A stretch of 64,000 bases of DNA. It comes from a virus. The stretch lies in the IMG/VR virus record IMGVR_UViG_3300030943_000007, positions 1 through 64,000 of that record, one strand, 5' to 3'. The number at the start of each line of letters is the position of its first letter. Within the stretch, counting starts at the first letter, position 1. Positions 28,701 to 38,284 of the stretch are shown piece by piece. Both the position numbers and the translations under genes were made by a program. The notes under the pieces were generated by a model, which did not search any database, was not told where the DNA came from, and saw nothing but the letters and a program-made list of their open reading frames with translations.

Positions 28701-29447
28701 TCAGGAGCGCGCAGTCTGGACCATGGCGGCGTGGATCAGCAGGATCTGCTGCTGGTGGGTGACCTTGACGGTGGACACGCTGGAGCCCAGCTCGGCGGCG
28801 ATCTGGGGGAAGCTCATGCCCATGTAGTACCGCAGGACGATGACCGACTTCTCGAACGACGGCATCCCCTCCATGACCTCGACCATGGCCTCCTGAAGCA
28901 TGTGGGCTGCGACTGATCCCTCGGTGCCTCCCTCAGCTGGGGGAGCCATGTTGCCCCGGTCGCTGTCGCCTGCCATGTCGTCCAGTGAGACCGGGGGGCA
29001 CTCGACTGCGTGGGTGATCGCACGGACCCGGTTGACGTCGATCCCGAGGATCTCTGCGGTCTCCTCAGGGCTCCTGCCGGGGGCCAGCTCCTGCATGTCC
29101 TTGTAGATGGTGCGCTGCCTGCGGGGGACGTGGTCCAGCTGGCGCATCCAGTCCTGAATGGCTCCCCCGATGCGGCGCTTGGCGTACTGGCCGAACGTCA
29201 GTGCAACAGGGGGCAGCGCCACGTCCGGGTCGTTCTCCGGGACGATGTTGGGTTCGTACCTCTGGGCGGCGGTGATCAGCCCCTGATAGGCGATGGCCAC
29301 GATCTCGTCGCGGTCCACTTCCGATGCGGCTCGTTTCCAGAAAGACATTGCAATGCTCTGGGCAAGGCCCACGTGGGTCCTGACCAACTCGCTCTGGTAG
29401 TCGGAGAGGGGGACGGGGGTGGCGGCGGTCATTGTCACTGCTTTCAT
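28701..29447 (-). CDS. Sigma factor of the FliA/WhiG/SigB type (248 aa)
   Basis: Region 2 is clear: DEIVAIAYQGLITAAQRYEP and FGQYAKRRIGGAIQDWMRQL followed by DHVPRRQR, the FliA/WhiG signature (RIRGAI, LR, PR). Region 3 has EETAEILGIDVNRVRAI, and region 4 has FEKSVIVLRYYMGMSFPQIA and STVKVTHQQ. All three domains are present at normal length. The -10 of this class is GCCGATAA, and the phage late element contains GCCGAT, so it probably drives late genes. The ATG at 29447 overlaps the helicase stop; an ATG at 29432 is possible. Confidence 0.88.
   Translation of the reverse strand: MKAVTMTAATPVPLSDYQSELVRTHVGLAQSIAMSFWKRAASEVDRDEIVAIAYQGLITAAQRYEPNIVPENDPDVALPPVALTFGQYAKRRIGGAIQDWMRQLDHVPRRQRTIYKDMQELAPGRSPEETAEILGIDVNRVRAITHAVECPPVSLDDMAGDSDRGNMAPPAEGGTEGSVAAHMLQEAMVEVMEGMPSFEKSVIVLRYYMGMSFPQIAAELGSSVSTVKVTHQQQILLIHAAMVQTARS
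29333..29344. promoter_or_regulatory. Intragenic operator-like palindrome
   Basis: GTTTCCAGAAAG has one mismatch and lies near the 5' end of the sigma factor gene. Confidence 0.55.
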
Positions 29448-31174
29448 CCGGAAATGAGCTGTAGAAGGGCCAAGGGTGAGAGGGCAGTGAACAGCTGGGA
29501 ATCCTCGTCCCAGATGTGCGCGGCCAGCGCTGCTTCACGCTCCAGCAGGGGGAGGTACTTCTCCTCCTGCGTATTGATGGTCAGGAGGTTGTGCACGTAG
29601 ACGTGCTGGAAGGCCGAGCCGTCGCGGCGAATACGTCCGGCCAACTGCTCCATTCTCGCTGGGTTCAAGATCATGTCAATGTTGACGAGGTGCCGGGAGA
29701 CCTGAAGGTTCAGGGACTGCTCGATGGCCTTGGTGCCGATCAGCACCTTGCACTTCGGGTCGGTCCAGAACCGCTCCTGTGAGGCTGCGCGCTTGACCTT
29801 GTCGTTCTCCTGCCCCCACACCGTGACGAAGCCCACACCCTCCTCCTTGAGCCGGATCTGGAGGGCCCTGACGGTGTTCTTCAGGTTGGCGAACACGACC
29901 ACCTTCTCGCCGCGCTCGCTGAGCCCACCCTCGGTGAGCTGGTTGACCACCCAGTCGAGCTTGACGCTGGTCCCGGGGCCGTCCTCTTCCCCAAGCGCGG
30001 CGAGCCCTGCACAGATGGCCGCACCGTAGTGGATCTTGGCCAGCGCGTTGGGGCGCTTCACCTGCGTGCCCTCCTCGCGGATGATCTTCAGCACGCCCTT
30101 GCGCAGCTCGGTGTACTTGGCCCGCTGCACGGGGTAGAGGTCGAGCATGACGTCGTTGGGGATGATCGTGGGCAGGTCGACGTCGTCGAGGTCGGCGGCG
30201 GTGCGGCGGAGCACGAGCGGGGCGATCCGGGCCTTGACCGTACCGAGGTCCCGGTAGCCGACCACGACCTCCTTGCGGATGTCCTTGCCTGACTTCCGGT
30301 CGTACTCGGTGATGGTGGCCTTGCGGACGTGGCGGTGGACGAAGGAGTCCATGCTGCCCAGCGCGAGGGTGCCCCCGATGCCGTCCAGCACCGCGTGCAG
30401 CTCGGGCAGGCGCTTCTGGAGGGGGGTGCCGGTCATGATGACGTAGCGGTCGGTGCCGGGACGCAGGCCCTCGACCCCCCGGGCACCCATCCGGTCCAGC
30501 ACGTAGGAGGTCTCGGTGGTGGGGTTGCGGAGGGCGTCGATGTCGTCGGTGAGGAAGAGGGAGAGGTCGAAGTTCTCCAGCAGCTGGTAGTCGTTGCGCA
30601 GCATCTCAGGCCCGATCAGGAGGACCTGCCACGGCTGGAGGTAGAACTGGGTGCGCTGCTTGCGGGTGCCTTCGGAGACGAGGATGTTCAGGCTGGGCAT
30701 CATCCGGAGAAGCTCGGTGCGCCACTGGTGGAGGGCGGGGGACCGGGGCACGATGATGACTCGACCCTTGCCACCGTGGGCGCTGGATCTGTCACGGAAG
30801 AGGGACAGCTCCCCGGTCTCGATCAGCATGGCGATCAGCCCGCCAGCCTCGGTGGTCTTGCCCGATCCCATGGTGTCAGCCAGCAGGGCGTGTTTCTTGA
30901 AATAGAGCCACGCCACCCCGATGTGCTGGTGCCTGCGGAAGTGGATCCCACAGTCCCGGCAGCCGGGCTTGGGCCGGTCGTAGACGGTGTGGGTCTTGAC
31001 CTCACCGTCGGTGTCACGGATCTCCTCGACCCACCCGCGCGCATGGATGCGGCACAGGTCGTAGTTCCACACCTTCAGGGGCGGGAGCTTCCAGTTCACG
31101 GACTGGTGGATCCTCCACGCGAGCTGCTCACGGCGAGCTTCGGTGAAGTTCCGGACGTCAAAGTTGAGTGGCAA
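29444..31174 (-). CDS. SNF2-family DNA helicase/translocase (576 aa)
   Basis: Walker A LLADTMGSGKTTEA lies near residue 100, the DEAH-box equivalent LFLTDDIDALRNP near 209 (DDID), motif III as YVIMTGTPLQ, and motif VI as MEQLAGRIRRDG near 511. An N-terminal CRDCGIHFRRHQ zinc-like motif precedes the motor. The start is the TTG at 31174 nine bases after AGGAGG; a GTG at 31195 is less likely. It probably remodels DNA-protein complexes during replication or recombination. Confidence 0.85.
   Translation of the reverse strand: MPLNFDVRNFTEARREQLAWRIHQSVNWKLPPLKVWNYDLCRIHARGWVEEIRDTDGEVKTHTVYDRPKPGCRDCGIHFRRHQHIGVAWLYFKKHALLADTMGSGKTTEAGGLIAMLIETGELSLFRDRSSAHGGKGRVIIVPRSPALHQWRTELLRMMPSLNILVSEGTRKQRTQFYLQPWQVLLIGPEMLRNDYQLLENFDLSLFLTDDIDALRNPTTETSYVLDRMGARGVEGLRPGTDRYVIMTGTPLQKRLPELHAVLDGIGGTLALGSMDSFVHRHVRKATITEYDRKSGKDIRKEVVVGYRDLGTVKARIAPLVLRRTAADLDDVDLPTIIPNDVMLDLYPVQRAKYTELRKGVLKIIREEGTQVKRPNALAKIHYGAAICAGLAALGEEDGPGTSVKLDWVVNQLTEGGLSERGEKVVVFANLKNTVRALQIRLKEEGVGFVTVWGQENDKVKRAASQERFWTDPKCKVLIGTKAIEQSLNLQVSRHLVNIDMILNPARMEQLAGRIRRDGSAFQHVYVHNLLTINTQEEKYLPLLEREAALAAHIWDEDSQLFTALSPLALLQLISG
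30892..30903. promoter_or_regulatory. Intragenic operator-like palindrome
   Basis: GTTTCTTGAAAT has one mismatch and lies in the SNF2-like gene. Confidence 0.55.
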
Positions 31175-31195
31175 GGGATTATTCCTCCTGACCAC

Positions 31196-31354
31196 TTATA
31201 CGCCGCTGAACTCCATGTCCTCAGAACGGGCGACAACTACTGCCTGCTGGCTCCCGACGGTGGCCATCTCAATGGCATACGACGGGTCAGAGAGAAAAGC
31301 CGATACAGCAGCAGCCCACATGGGGCGGAGGCGTTCGAGCAAGGACTCTGGCAC
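31196..31354 (-). CDS. Possible small protein, leaderless (52 aa)
   Basis: A GTG at 31354 opens a 52-codon frame (MPESLLERLRPMWAAAVSAF) ending in TAA just before the SNF2-like gene. There is no ribosome-binding site, but TACGAT seven bases upstream could serve as a -10 of a leaderless mRNA. Third-position G+C is somewhat below that of its neighbours. The gene is plausible but unproven. Confidence 0.45.
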   Translation of the reverse strand: MPESLLERLRPMWAAAVSAFLSDPSYAIEMATVGSQQAVVVARSEDMEFSGV

Positions 31355-31364
31355 GGAGCAGATC

Positions 31365-31376
31365 GTATCAAGAAAC
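31365..31376 (-). promoter_or_regulatory. Operator-like palindrome over a -10
   Basis: GTTTCTTGATAC (one mismatch) overlaps the -10-like TACGAT by its last three bases, at the head of the replication block. A repressor bound here would cover the promoter. No strong -35 is seen. Confidence 0.45.
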
Positions 31377-31417
31377 CTACTACCTAGTGTCGTAGGTCAC
31401 GCCCGGCGTGTCGCAAC

Positions 31418-34400
31418 TCAGGTCACTCCGGCCACACGCCGGATGAACTCGTACGACGAGACTCCCTTGATCCCACTCCCCCACGAGGAACAGTGCACCC
31501 CGACATGGGTGGGGGTGATCGCGCACGACACGGTGGTCCCGGGCACCCACGACACTCCATCAGGAGAGATGTCTGTCCGCCACGTAGTACCCCCAAGGAA
31601 GACCAGCCGCTCGTACAGCGGACCATGGGGGTACCCAACCGTTGTGGACTGCGCCCCGGCTACCTGATAGTTCGTCATCACTCGGGTATCCACGCTGAGG
31701 GCCCCATTGTTGGTGAACGACAGCGTGATGAGCTGGGTTCCAGCCCCCGATGTGACTCCGTCGGCGAGGACGAGTCCCCCCATGACGTAAGCGCCGTTAG
31801 AGCCGTTCAGGCTCAGGTGGGTCACGAACGCGTCTCCGGCGATCAGACTTCCCCCCACACCAGACAGGGGGCGCATCATGGCGTGCAGTTCGGAGGCTGC
31901 GTCCTCTCCGTTGTTGAACACAGACAGGACGTCAGCAGCCTCAGTCCAGACCGCTCGGGCGGTGCCTCCCGACTTGTCGACTCGCACCCACGCGGCGTCC
32001 AGTGAGGCGTTGTTGAACTCATCAAAGGACGTCCAGCCAACCGGGACGTTCCAGCGGCGGTCGCCGATTCCAGCGGCTGGGGCAACCACGGGGGTCTCGG
32101 GATTCGACCCGGACAGTTCGCCTGTCCAGACAGTGACGTTGCGGATCCATCCGGTCTCCGTCCGCGAGTAGAGACCGACCCGCCCCGTGTTGACTGCTCC
32201 GGCAGCCGTGATCGTGACCTGATAGACGTGGTCGACGTAGACGTCGAACAGAGTGGGGAGCACAACGGACTGGTAGACCGACAGGACGTAGTCGGTGTCC
32301 AGCGCGAGTGATGTCGCCATCGTGAACGTCGAGCCCCCGACCCCGTACCTGTCCCACCAGATCTTGGACACTGCGCCTGCCCGCTGGAGACCGATACCCA
32401 GCCCGCCAGCTGCCCACGCTCCGGAGGAGTAGAACCCGACGCCGAGCCCGGTCCCGTCGGCGGTGATCCGGACGGTGCACTGCACCGCACGGGCCTTGAC
32501 CCCCAGATCGGTGTTGAACTCCAGCCAGCTGTCCTGCAAGGTTGAGGTCTGGTTCACGCCATACGCACCACCGGAGGTCCACGTGCCTGAGCGCGATGTC
32601 CACCCGGTGAGGTCGGCCATCCCGGACGCGTCCAGCCTCTTCGTCCAGACAGCCTTCATCCCATCGCTGCTGCCTCCGCTGCCACCTGAGGGGGTGACTG
32701 GCTCCCACTGGGTGCCGGTGTATCCCAGCACCTTTCCAGAAACAGCTCCAGCGGTGGCGACGTCGGTGAGGGAGTCAAGGGTGGATGCCCCACCACCTGT
32801 GGCGGTATCCCACTTCATCCCCGTAGCTGCGGTGGGGTCGGAGGTCAAGACCTTGCCCGCCGTAGCTGCCACAGGAAGCGTGGTGGCCCCCGGCATCGCT
32901 GCCGTGAAGACGATCTCCGGGATGGTCTGGTAGTTGTCGCCGTTGCTTGCACTGATGTAGATCCGGTAGTGGAGGTAGGCGGTCGTTGTGGTGACCGCGA
33001 AGGACTGGGTCTGTCCGATGAGCCACGTGATGCCGGTGTAGGTCGTCAGGTCCACCCACGTGGTGCCGTCGCTCGACCCCTGAATCATGAAGTCTCGGGG
33101 GCTGCGGTTGGCCGAGAAGGTGTAGATGCGGATCGAGACGGACACCACCTTGGCGATGGCGGAGAACTGAGCGGCGATCCACTGGGGCATCGCGTTGGTG
33201 CTGTGCCAGTAGGTGGCCGAGTTGCCGTCGAAAGCGTTGCTGGCCTGATTGGCTGGGTTGGCGTCAATGACTGTGGCTGCCGTGACTCCCACGACGGTCG
33301 GTGTGTACTGCGTCCCTGTGGCACTAGCTGTGACGAGGTCGCCAATGGCGACGGGCTGAACCACCGTGGCCGGAGCACCGACAACGGCCTTGCCGACGGA
33401 GACCCAGTCGGATGCGGTGCCCGGCATGACAGGGGACCCGTAGATCTTGAAGACTCCAGCGGAGCCGCCTGTGCGGGCTCCCGCAGCCGGTCGGAAGGTG
33501 GCTCCCATAGCGGCGTAGTTGCCGACCGTCCACGTCTTGATCAGGAGACCCGCTGAGGAGTAGAGGCTGATCGAAGTGGCGGCGTACCGGATCTCCCAGA
33601 CGTCGTCGTTGGTGTCGGACGCCAGCGCCATGGTGTCAGCCAGAACGACCCCTGCGACGTAGCACTTCAGGAGGTTGTTGAAGACGTCCCACACCACCCC
33701 GTAGAACGAGGGGAGGGCCTCCACGGTGGTCGCGACCGTGGCTGACTGGGTGGAGGAGACGATGCCGATGGCAAGGGCGTCCGCCACAGTAGTGGTGCTG
33801 CCTCGCCACTTCAGGGTCAGGGGGGTGGCGAATATGAAGGTCTCGTTGCTGATCACCGAGGCGACAGCACTGCCCGCGTTGTTGATCAGGGTGACCACAT
33901 GGTTGGTGGTGTCCACCGATGCACAGTTGTTCCGAGTGAAGGCGGTGCCGTCGACCCCGGTGGTGGTGCTCGCCGAGCCGGAGTTCAACGGGTCGGTCAT
34001 GTTCGAGGTGACACACAACCAGAGGATCCCGTTGCGGAGCATGATCTGGCCGGGCAGGTACGTCTTGCCGGGGGTGTAGCCGTTCTCGTAGAACACCCCT
34101 CCGGATGTCCACAGGGCGTCCCCGTCGGTGACCGAGTTCTTCCGGAGGGCGTCTCCGACAGCGCCGCCTATGGGGAGTGCGCCTCCGCCCCCTGTCTGGG
34201 AGACAGGTACCCACTTGGTGCCGTTGAAGCCAAGCACCTTTCCGGAAACAACTCCGGAAGTGTCGACGTCGGTGGTGAGGCCAGCGAGGGCGGTGGTGCC
34301 TCCACCTGTCGGGGTGGTGGGCACCCACTTGGTGCCGTTGTAGGCGAGCACCTTTCCGGAAACAGCTCCGGTGGTGTCCACATCAGTGGTCAAGCCCGCG

Positions 34401-36130
34401 AGCGCGGTGATCACGGTGGCGGGGGTTGCCGGGGCCCACTTGGTGCCGTTCCACGTCAGGACCTTGCCGGAGGCGATCCCGGTGGTGATCACGTCAGTGA
34501 GGGCTGCCAGCGTGGTGACTCCGGACGATGGCGTGGCGGGGGTCCACTTGCCGGTGGTGGAGTTCCACACCAAGACCTGACCGTTGGCCAGCCCGACGAC
34601 AGTGACGTCCGTCTGGGTGGCAAGAGTGGTGGGGCCAGCTGCGCCGACGCCGGGGACCCACTGGATGCCGTTCCACTTCAGGACCTGCCCGGAGACGGGA
34701 GCGACCGTGGCGGTGTCGACGTCCTTGAGGTAGTCGAGCCCCAGTGTCACGGGGAAGACTCCCCCGGCCTGTGAGTAGGTCAGGACGTCCCCACCCAGCG
34801 CGGAGGCGAGGTGCACGTCCTTGAGCAGGGCGAAGGCGACGGTGGCCTGTGCTTCGCTGCCGGAGGAGATCGGGGTGGAGGAGGTGCCTCCCAGCGCCGA
34901 GCCTCCCATCTTGTCGAGCAGCCGGGTGAGCCGGAGCGCGACCGTCTCGAACTTGGTCATCACGGTCAGCTCGTAGGTGACCTCGGTGTTGGAGTTGATC
35001 CCGATGCTGAGGCTGGAGACCTGCACGACCTCGGTCTGGTACTCACCCGTGACGGGGTCCTTGTCGCCGTTCTCGACCGTGACCCAGTCGTTGATCCCGA
35101 AGTCGTCAAAGGGGATCCGACCCTCGCGGGCGACGATGGAGAGGGTCCGTCCCACCAGCTTGTTCTGGAACATCTCAAGGTTGGACTCAGCGACGGCTGC
35201 CGCTGCCGTTGCGGAGGTCTCGCTGCCACCCTCAGCCCAGCCCTCACGGATGTGCGGGGTGGCGTCGGAGGTGCCCACTGCGGTGGCCATGGAGCCGTCG
35301 GCAGCCGGGGTGTAGATGTGGTTGGCAATCGTCCGGGTGGAGGACTTGTAGGTGTGACTCTTCTGGTCTCCGCCGATGAAGAACTTGATCTCCGACTCCC
35401 GGTGGGAGCCGACGGAATCCTGCGAGATGAAGAGCCGGAAGCCCTCCATCATCGTGAACTCCCACCCGAAGGAGTCAGAGAACCTCTGGAGGAGGTCCAG
35501 AGGGGTCTCTCCGGGGCTAACGCTGACGTCCTGAAGGTCGGTCCACGGCTGACCCTTGGAGTCCGTGTACTCGTCAAATGTCAGGTCGAGGAACATGAGT
35601 CCCCCGCGACCCTGAATGTGGCCGATCAGCCACACCAGAGCAGTCGCTGCGTGCACCCCGAGGAAGTCCTTGGACACGAAGGCATCGGTCAGGGCCTCAT
35701 CATCGAAGGCCAGCATCGGGACCATGACGCCCCACTGGAGGACGGACAGGGTGCCCTGCCCAGCGATGGTGACCTGCTCACCGCCGTCCTCACCTGCGAC
35801 GACGTCCTTCTCGACATCCTGCCCGAGCCACTCGCCCCGGAAGGCTCCGTTCTCGTAGACCTTCCACAGGTACTCACGGTCGAGGATCGTGCCCGCGATA
35901 CCCGACGGCAGGGGCTCGGTCAGGACGGGAGCGCCCGCGTCAAGGGTGATCGACCCAGAGCCCTGCTCGGCGGAGGAGTCGCCGTAGGACATGTCCGAGA
36001 AGGTGTTGATCCGCGCGATGACGGTGGCCCAGTCGTCCGGGCTCAGGATCACGAACTCCCAGCCGGTGTTCTCCAGCGGGACCGGGGGCTTGACCGTGAC
36101 CCAGACGGTGTTCGAGATGCGGATGGTCAT
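31418..36130 (-). CDS. Minor tail protein / receptor-binding protein with Gp37-like hub, repeats and discoidin domain (1570 aa)
   Basis: Residues 1-400 resemble siphovirus Gp37-like tail hub proteins (the Pfam family named after ReqiPepy6): WEFVILSPDDWATVI, then GETPLDLLQRFSDSFGWEF. Residues about 480-635 and 1117-1146 are tandem units containing VSGKVLxxxGTKWxPxTP. A discoidin-like (F5/8 type C) domain lies near 953-1085 (NAFDGNSATYWHS). Further beta-sandwich, carbohydrate-binding-like segments follow to the end. It should sit at the tail tip and contact cell-wall glycans. Three repeat units carry operator-like sites in their GTT TCC GGA AAG codons. Confidence 0.8.
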   Translation of the reverse strand: MTIRISNTVWVTVKPPVPLENTGWEFVILSPDDWATVIARINTFSDMSYGDSSAEQGSGSITLDAGAPVLTEPLPSGIAGTILDREYLWKVYENGAFRGEWLGQDVEKDVVAGEDGGEQVTIAGQGTLSVLQWGVMVPMLAFDDEALTDAFVSKDFLGVHAATALVWLIGHIQGRGGLMFLDLTFDEYTDSKGQPWTDLQDVSVSPGETPLDLLQRFSDSFGWEFTMMEGFRLFISQDSVGSHRESEIKFFIGGDQKSHTYKSSTRTIANHIYTPAADGSMATAVGTSDATPHIREGWAEGGSETSATAAAAVAESNLEMFQNKLVGRTLSIVAREGRIPFDDFGINDWVTVENGDKDPVTGEYQTEVVQVSSLSIGINSNTEVTYELTVMTKFETVALRLTRLLDKMGGSALGGTSSTPISSGSEAQATVAFALLKDVHLASALGGDVLTYSQAGGVFPVTLGLDYLKDVDTATVAPVSGQVLKWNGIQWVPGVGAAGPTTLATQTDVTVVGLANGQVLVWNSTTGKWTPATPSSGVTTLAALTDVITTGIASGKVLTWNGTKWAPATPATVITALAGLTTDVDTTGAVSGKVLAYNGTKWVPTTPTGGGTTALAGLTTDVDTSGVVSGKVLGFNGTKWVPVSQTGGGGALPIGGAVGDALRKNSVTDGDALWTSGGVFYENGYTPGKTYLPGQIMLRNGILWLCVTSNMTDPLNSGSASTTTGVDGTAFTRNNCASVDTTNHVVTLINNAGSAVASVISNETFIFATPLTLKWRGSTTTVADALAIGIVSSTQSATVATTVEALPSFYGVVWDVFNNLLKCYVAGVVLADTMALASDTNDDVWEIRYAATSISLYSSAGLLIKTWTVGNYAAMGATFRPAAGARTGGSAGVFKIYGSPVMPGTASDWVSVGKAVVGAPATVVQPVAIGDLVTASATGTQYTPTVVGVTAATVIDANPANQASNAFDGNSATYWHSTNAMPQWIAAQFSAIAKVVSVSIRIYTFSANRSPRDFMIQGSSDGTTWVDLTTYTGITWLIGQTQSFAVTTTTAYLHYRIYISASNGDNYQTIPEIVFTAAMPGATTLPVAATAGKVLTSDPTAATGMKWDTATGGGASTLDSLTDVATAGAVSGKVLGYTGTQWEPVTPSGGSGGSSDGMKAVWTKRLDASGMADLTGWTSRSGTWTSGGAYGVNQTSTLQDSWLEFNTDLGVKARAVQCTVRITADGTGLGVGFYSSGAWAAGGLGIGLQRAGAVSKIWWDRYGVGGSTFTMATSLALDTDYVLSVYQSVVLPTLFDVYVDHVYQVTITAAGAVNTGRVGLYSRTETGWIRNVTVWTGELSGSNPETPVVAPAAGIGDRRWNVPVGWTSFDEFNNASLDAAWVRVDKSGGTARAVWTEAADVLSVFNNGEDAASELHAMMRPLSGVGGSLIAGDAFVTHLSLNGSNGAYVMGGLVLADGVTSGAGTQLITLSFTNNGALSVDTRVMTNYQVAGAQSTTVGYPHGPLYERLVFLGGTTWRTDISPDGVSWVPGTTVSCAITPTHVGVHCSSWGSGIKGVSSYEFIRRVAGVT
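32732..32743. promoter_or_regulatory. Intragenic operator-like palindrome in a tail repeat
   Basis: GTTTCTGGAAAG on the minus strand has one mismatch and encodes VSGK in a repeat unit. Confidence 0.4.
34238..34249. promoter_or_regulatory. Intragenic operator-like palindrome in a tail repeat
   Basis: GTTTCCGGAAAG on the minus strand, one mismatch; it encodes VSGK in a repeat unit. Confidence 0.4.
34352..34363. promoter_or_regulatory. Intragenic operator-like palindrome in a tail repeat
   Basis: Identical to the copy at 34238, 114 bases (one repeat unit) away; it may reflect duplication rather than selection for binding. Confidence 0.4.
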
Positions 36131-37044
36131 CAGGAGCCGTCCGTAACCAAGCGGAAGGAGACGCCCGGGGGGACAGCCTCGACGGGGATCTGGACTTCGA
36201 TCACGGTGTGCTGCATGTCCATCTCACCCGAGAGCATGTCCATCTGCCGGGCGGCTGTGTAGGCGTTCACGGTCGGGGGGAAGGTCTGCCACGACGTGAC
36301 GCTGAGCGGATCCCACTCCACACCATTCCTCCACTCCAGCGATCCGGCGTACTGACTCTGAAGATCGCCAAAGCCGAAGCCGAAGATTCGGATGCCGTCC
36401 CCCGCCCTGCCGTTGTCGGGAGTGACGAACCAGATCCGGGGGTCAGGGGTGCCTGTGTTGACGTCTCCCTCGTGGACGTACTCGACCGCGACCGACCTGC
36501 GGGTGACCTCCACGCCATGGTTGTAGTTGACGTACTCCTGTGCGACATCCTCGTGGACCTGCTCGATGCCGAAGTTCTGGAAAACGTACTCAGCGTCTGA
36601 GCCGACCATGGCCGGGTCGATGCCGAAGTTGGAGTACACGTAGGAGCAGGCAGCTCCGACCACTGTGTTGATGCCGAAGGACCAGATCGGGCTCCACACA
36701 GTCCACGCGGTGGTGCCGGTCTGGGCAGCTCGGGCTCGCCAGTAGTAGTTGGTCAGGTTGACCAGACCGGACGCCAGCGCCGTCACGAAGCCGTCCGGCT
36801 TGTTGGTGAGGGTCACATCCACCACGGGGGAGGAGAAGGTGTTCTCTGTCGCCACCTGAATCTGCACGTCGGTGTTGCTGGCGTCGGAGGAGGAGACCAG
36901 CACCTTCAGGGTGACCGTGGTGGTCGGGCTGGTGGTGGTATCGGATGGCTCGATCTGGGAGACGGCCCACGCGGACACGGCAACAGTCGCTACGCCAGTG
37001 AGCTTGCGTAGCGCTCCGGTTCCTCCGGTGTCCAAGAAGGCCAT
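36130..37044 (-). CDS. Minor tail protein with fibronectin/Ig-like fold (304 aa)
   Basis: The N-terminal 120 residues look like a fibronectin type III domain (LTNYYWRARAAQTGTTAWT and strands around it). The middle contains repeated short units (YVFQNFGIEQVHEDVAQEYV, YVHEGDV) and the C-terminal part an IPT/TIG-like segment (IWFVTPDNGRAGDGIRIFG). Such modules are typical of tail-tip proteins. The stop overlaps the start of the large minor tail protein. Confidence 0.65.
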   Translation of the reverse strand: MAFLDTGGTGALRKLTGVATVAVSAWAVSQIEPSDTTTSPTTTVTLKVLVSSSDASNTDVQIQVATENTFSSPVVDVTLTNKPDGFVTALASGLVNLTNYYWRARAAQTGTTAWTVWSPIWSFGINTVVGAACSYVYSNFGIDPAMVGSDAEYVFQNFGIEQVHEDVAQEYVNYNHGVEVTRRSVAVEYVHEGDVNTGTPDPRIWFVTPDNGRAGDGIRIFGFGFGDLQSQYAGSLEWRNGVEWDPLSVTSWQTFPPTVNAYTAARQMDMLSGEMDMQHTVIEVQIPVEAVPPGVSFRLVTDGS

Positions 37045-37054
37045 GGTCCGACTC

Positions 37055-37465
37055 CTACTGCTGGGTGATGGTCAGGCCCCCGGCGACGATGCGGGGGACA
37101 TCCCCTGCACCGCTCACGGCGACGGTGGCGGTCAGGGGTCCTGCATATGTCAGGACTCCTCCTGCTGAGTTGTCGAAGGCTGCCCAGTGGGTCAGGCTGG
37201 CCTGCGAGTAGACCCCTGTGGCCGTGGCGAAGACGATGTCGGTGGCGTTGGTCACCGAGACCGCCGACCCACCGATGGTGCCCCAGAGGGCGATGTCGTT
37301 GGTCACGGCCTTGCGGGCGTACCCACCTGTGGAGGTCGGCTCGACACCGGCTCCTTCGGGGTCGCCGTTGAAGAGGGCGAAGTACAGGGTGGGCAGGGCG
37401 ACGGCGCTCTTGTCTGCCCCGAAGTGGGAGCGGAGCGAGATGTTGCGGGCGTTCACAGTGGACAT
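37055..37465 (-). CDS. Tail fibre-type protein (136 aa)
   Basis: The pattern LPTLYFALFNGDPEGAGVEP with GGYARKAV, followed by DIVFATATG and LTHWAAFDNSAGG, is that of a widespread family of small phage tail fibre proteins of about 130 residues. It lies among minor tail genes. The exact place in the particle is unknown. Confidence 0.7.
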   Translation of the reverse strand: MSTVNARNISLRSHFGADKSAVALPTLYFALFNGDPEGAGVEPTSTGGYARKAVTNDIALWGTIGGSAVSVTNATDIVFATATGVYSQASLTHWAAFDNSAGGVLTYAGPLTATVAVSGAGDVPRIVAGGLTITQQ

Positions 37466-37468
37466 CGG

Positions 37469-38272
37469 TCAGCTCCAAGACTCTGCTTCGGCATACAGGC
37501 GGAACGTGTGCAGTCCCAGCTGTGCGTTGGATGGGGTGATCCTCCGGAGGGTGAGGACCCCGGAGATGGCTCCGGGTCCGATGGCTCCGATGGTCTGCTG
37601 GGCAAGGAACAGGGTGTCCTTCGCGATGATGTGCTCCAGCTGGGCCGACGGAGTGGAGTCTGTCGGGGACTCCATGGCCACCACGACGTTGCGCGCCGTC
37701 AGCAGGGTGGAGGTGTTCTTCACCCGGAAGTAGCGGTCATCGGTCGAGGACCTCGGGACGTTGCCCCAGTCGAAGTTGGAGGGGGAGACCCGCTCGTCTC
37801 CGAAGGCGCTCCACAGGATCAACTGGTCAAGGCTCTGACCCACCGTGTTCTCTCCGTACAGGTGAAGTGCGGTGAGGCTCCCGGGAGCTGTGAACTTCAC
37901 AGCCTTGATGCCCAGCTTGGTGGTGCTGGAGTATGCGCGGTAGTCCGGGCTGATGGTGGAGCCGCCGCCAGCGGTGGACACTCCAGTGACCCACGTGCCG
38001 TCCACCCCATTGGTGGAGTCGACCGAGGTCTTCACCCCGATCACGCCTCCTGAGGACCGCAGGAAGTAGCCGTCGAGGTCACGCTTCTGCGGGAAGATGA
38101 CGATCAGCTCGTCGCCTCCGGACACAGCCGTCTGCACGGTCTCGTTGTTCAGGTTCACCAGATCGGCTGCGGACAGCTGCGAGAGGGTGTCGCCGGACAA
38201 CCGGTAGACCTGTGTGCCGTCCTTGTCGATGGCCATCCGCCACGAGGTGGCATCGGGGTAGTTACCGGCCAT
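37469..38272 (-). CDS. Minor tail protein, tandem paralogue 1 (267 aa)
   Basis: First of three tandem homologues (37469-39997). All start MAGNYxDxxSWRM and share DGTQ, LVNLNNE, IFPxKRDLDG and VKTSVDSTNGVDGTW blocks, then a WxxxxDERVSPSxFDWGNVP segment and a beta-rich C-terminus ending LTLRRITPSNAQLGLHTFRL. The fold is unknown, probably adhesin-like beta sandwiches. Divergence between copies suggests ligand diversification. Confidence 0.7.
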   Translation of the reverse strand: MAGNYPDATSWRMAIDKDGTQVYRLSGDTLSQLSAADLVNLNNETVQTAVSGGDELIVIFPQKRDLDGYFLRSSGGVIGVKTSVDSTNGVDGTWVTGVSTAGGGSTISPDYRAYSSTTKLGIKAVKFTAPGSLTALHLYGENTVGQSLDQLILWSAFGDERVSPSNFDWGNVPRSSTDDRYFRVKNTSTLLTARNVVVAMESPTDSTPSAQLEHIIAKDTLFLAQQTIGAIGPGAISGVLTLRRITPSNAQLGLHTFRLYAEAESWS

Positions 38273-38284
38273 AGCCGTCTCCTG

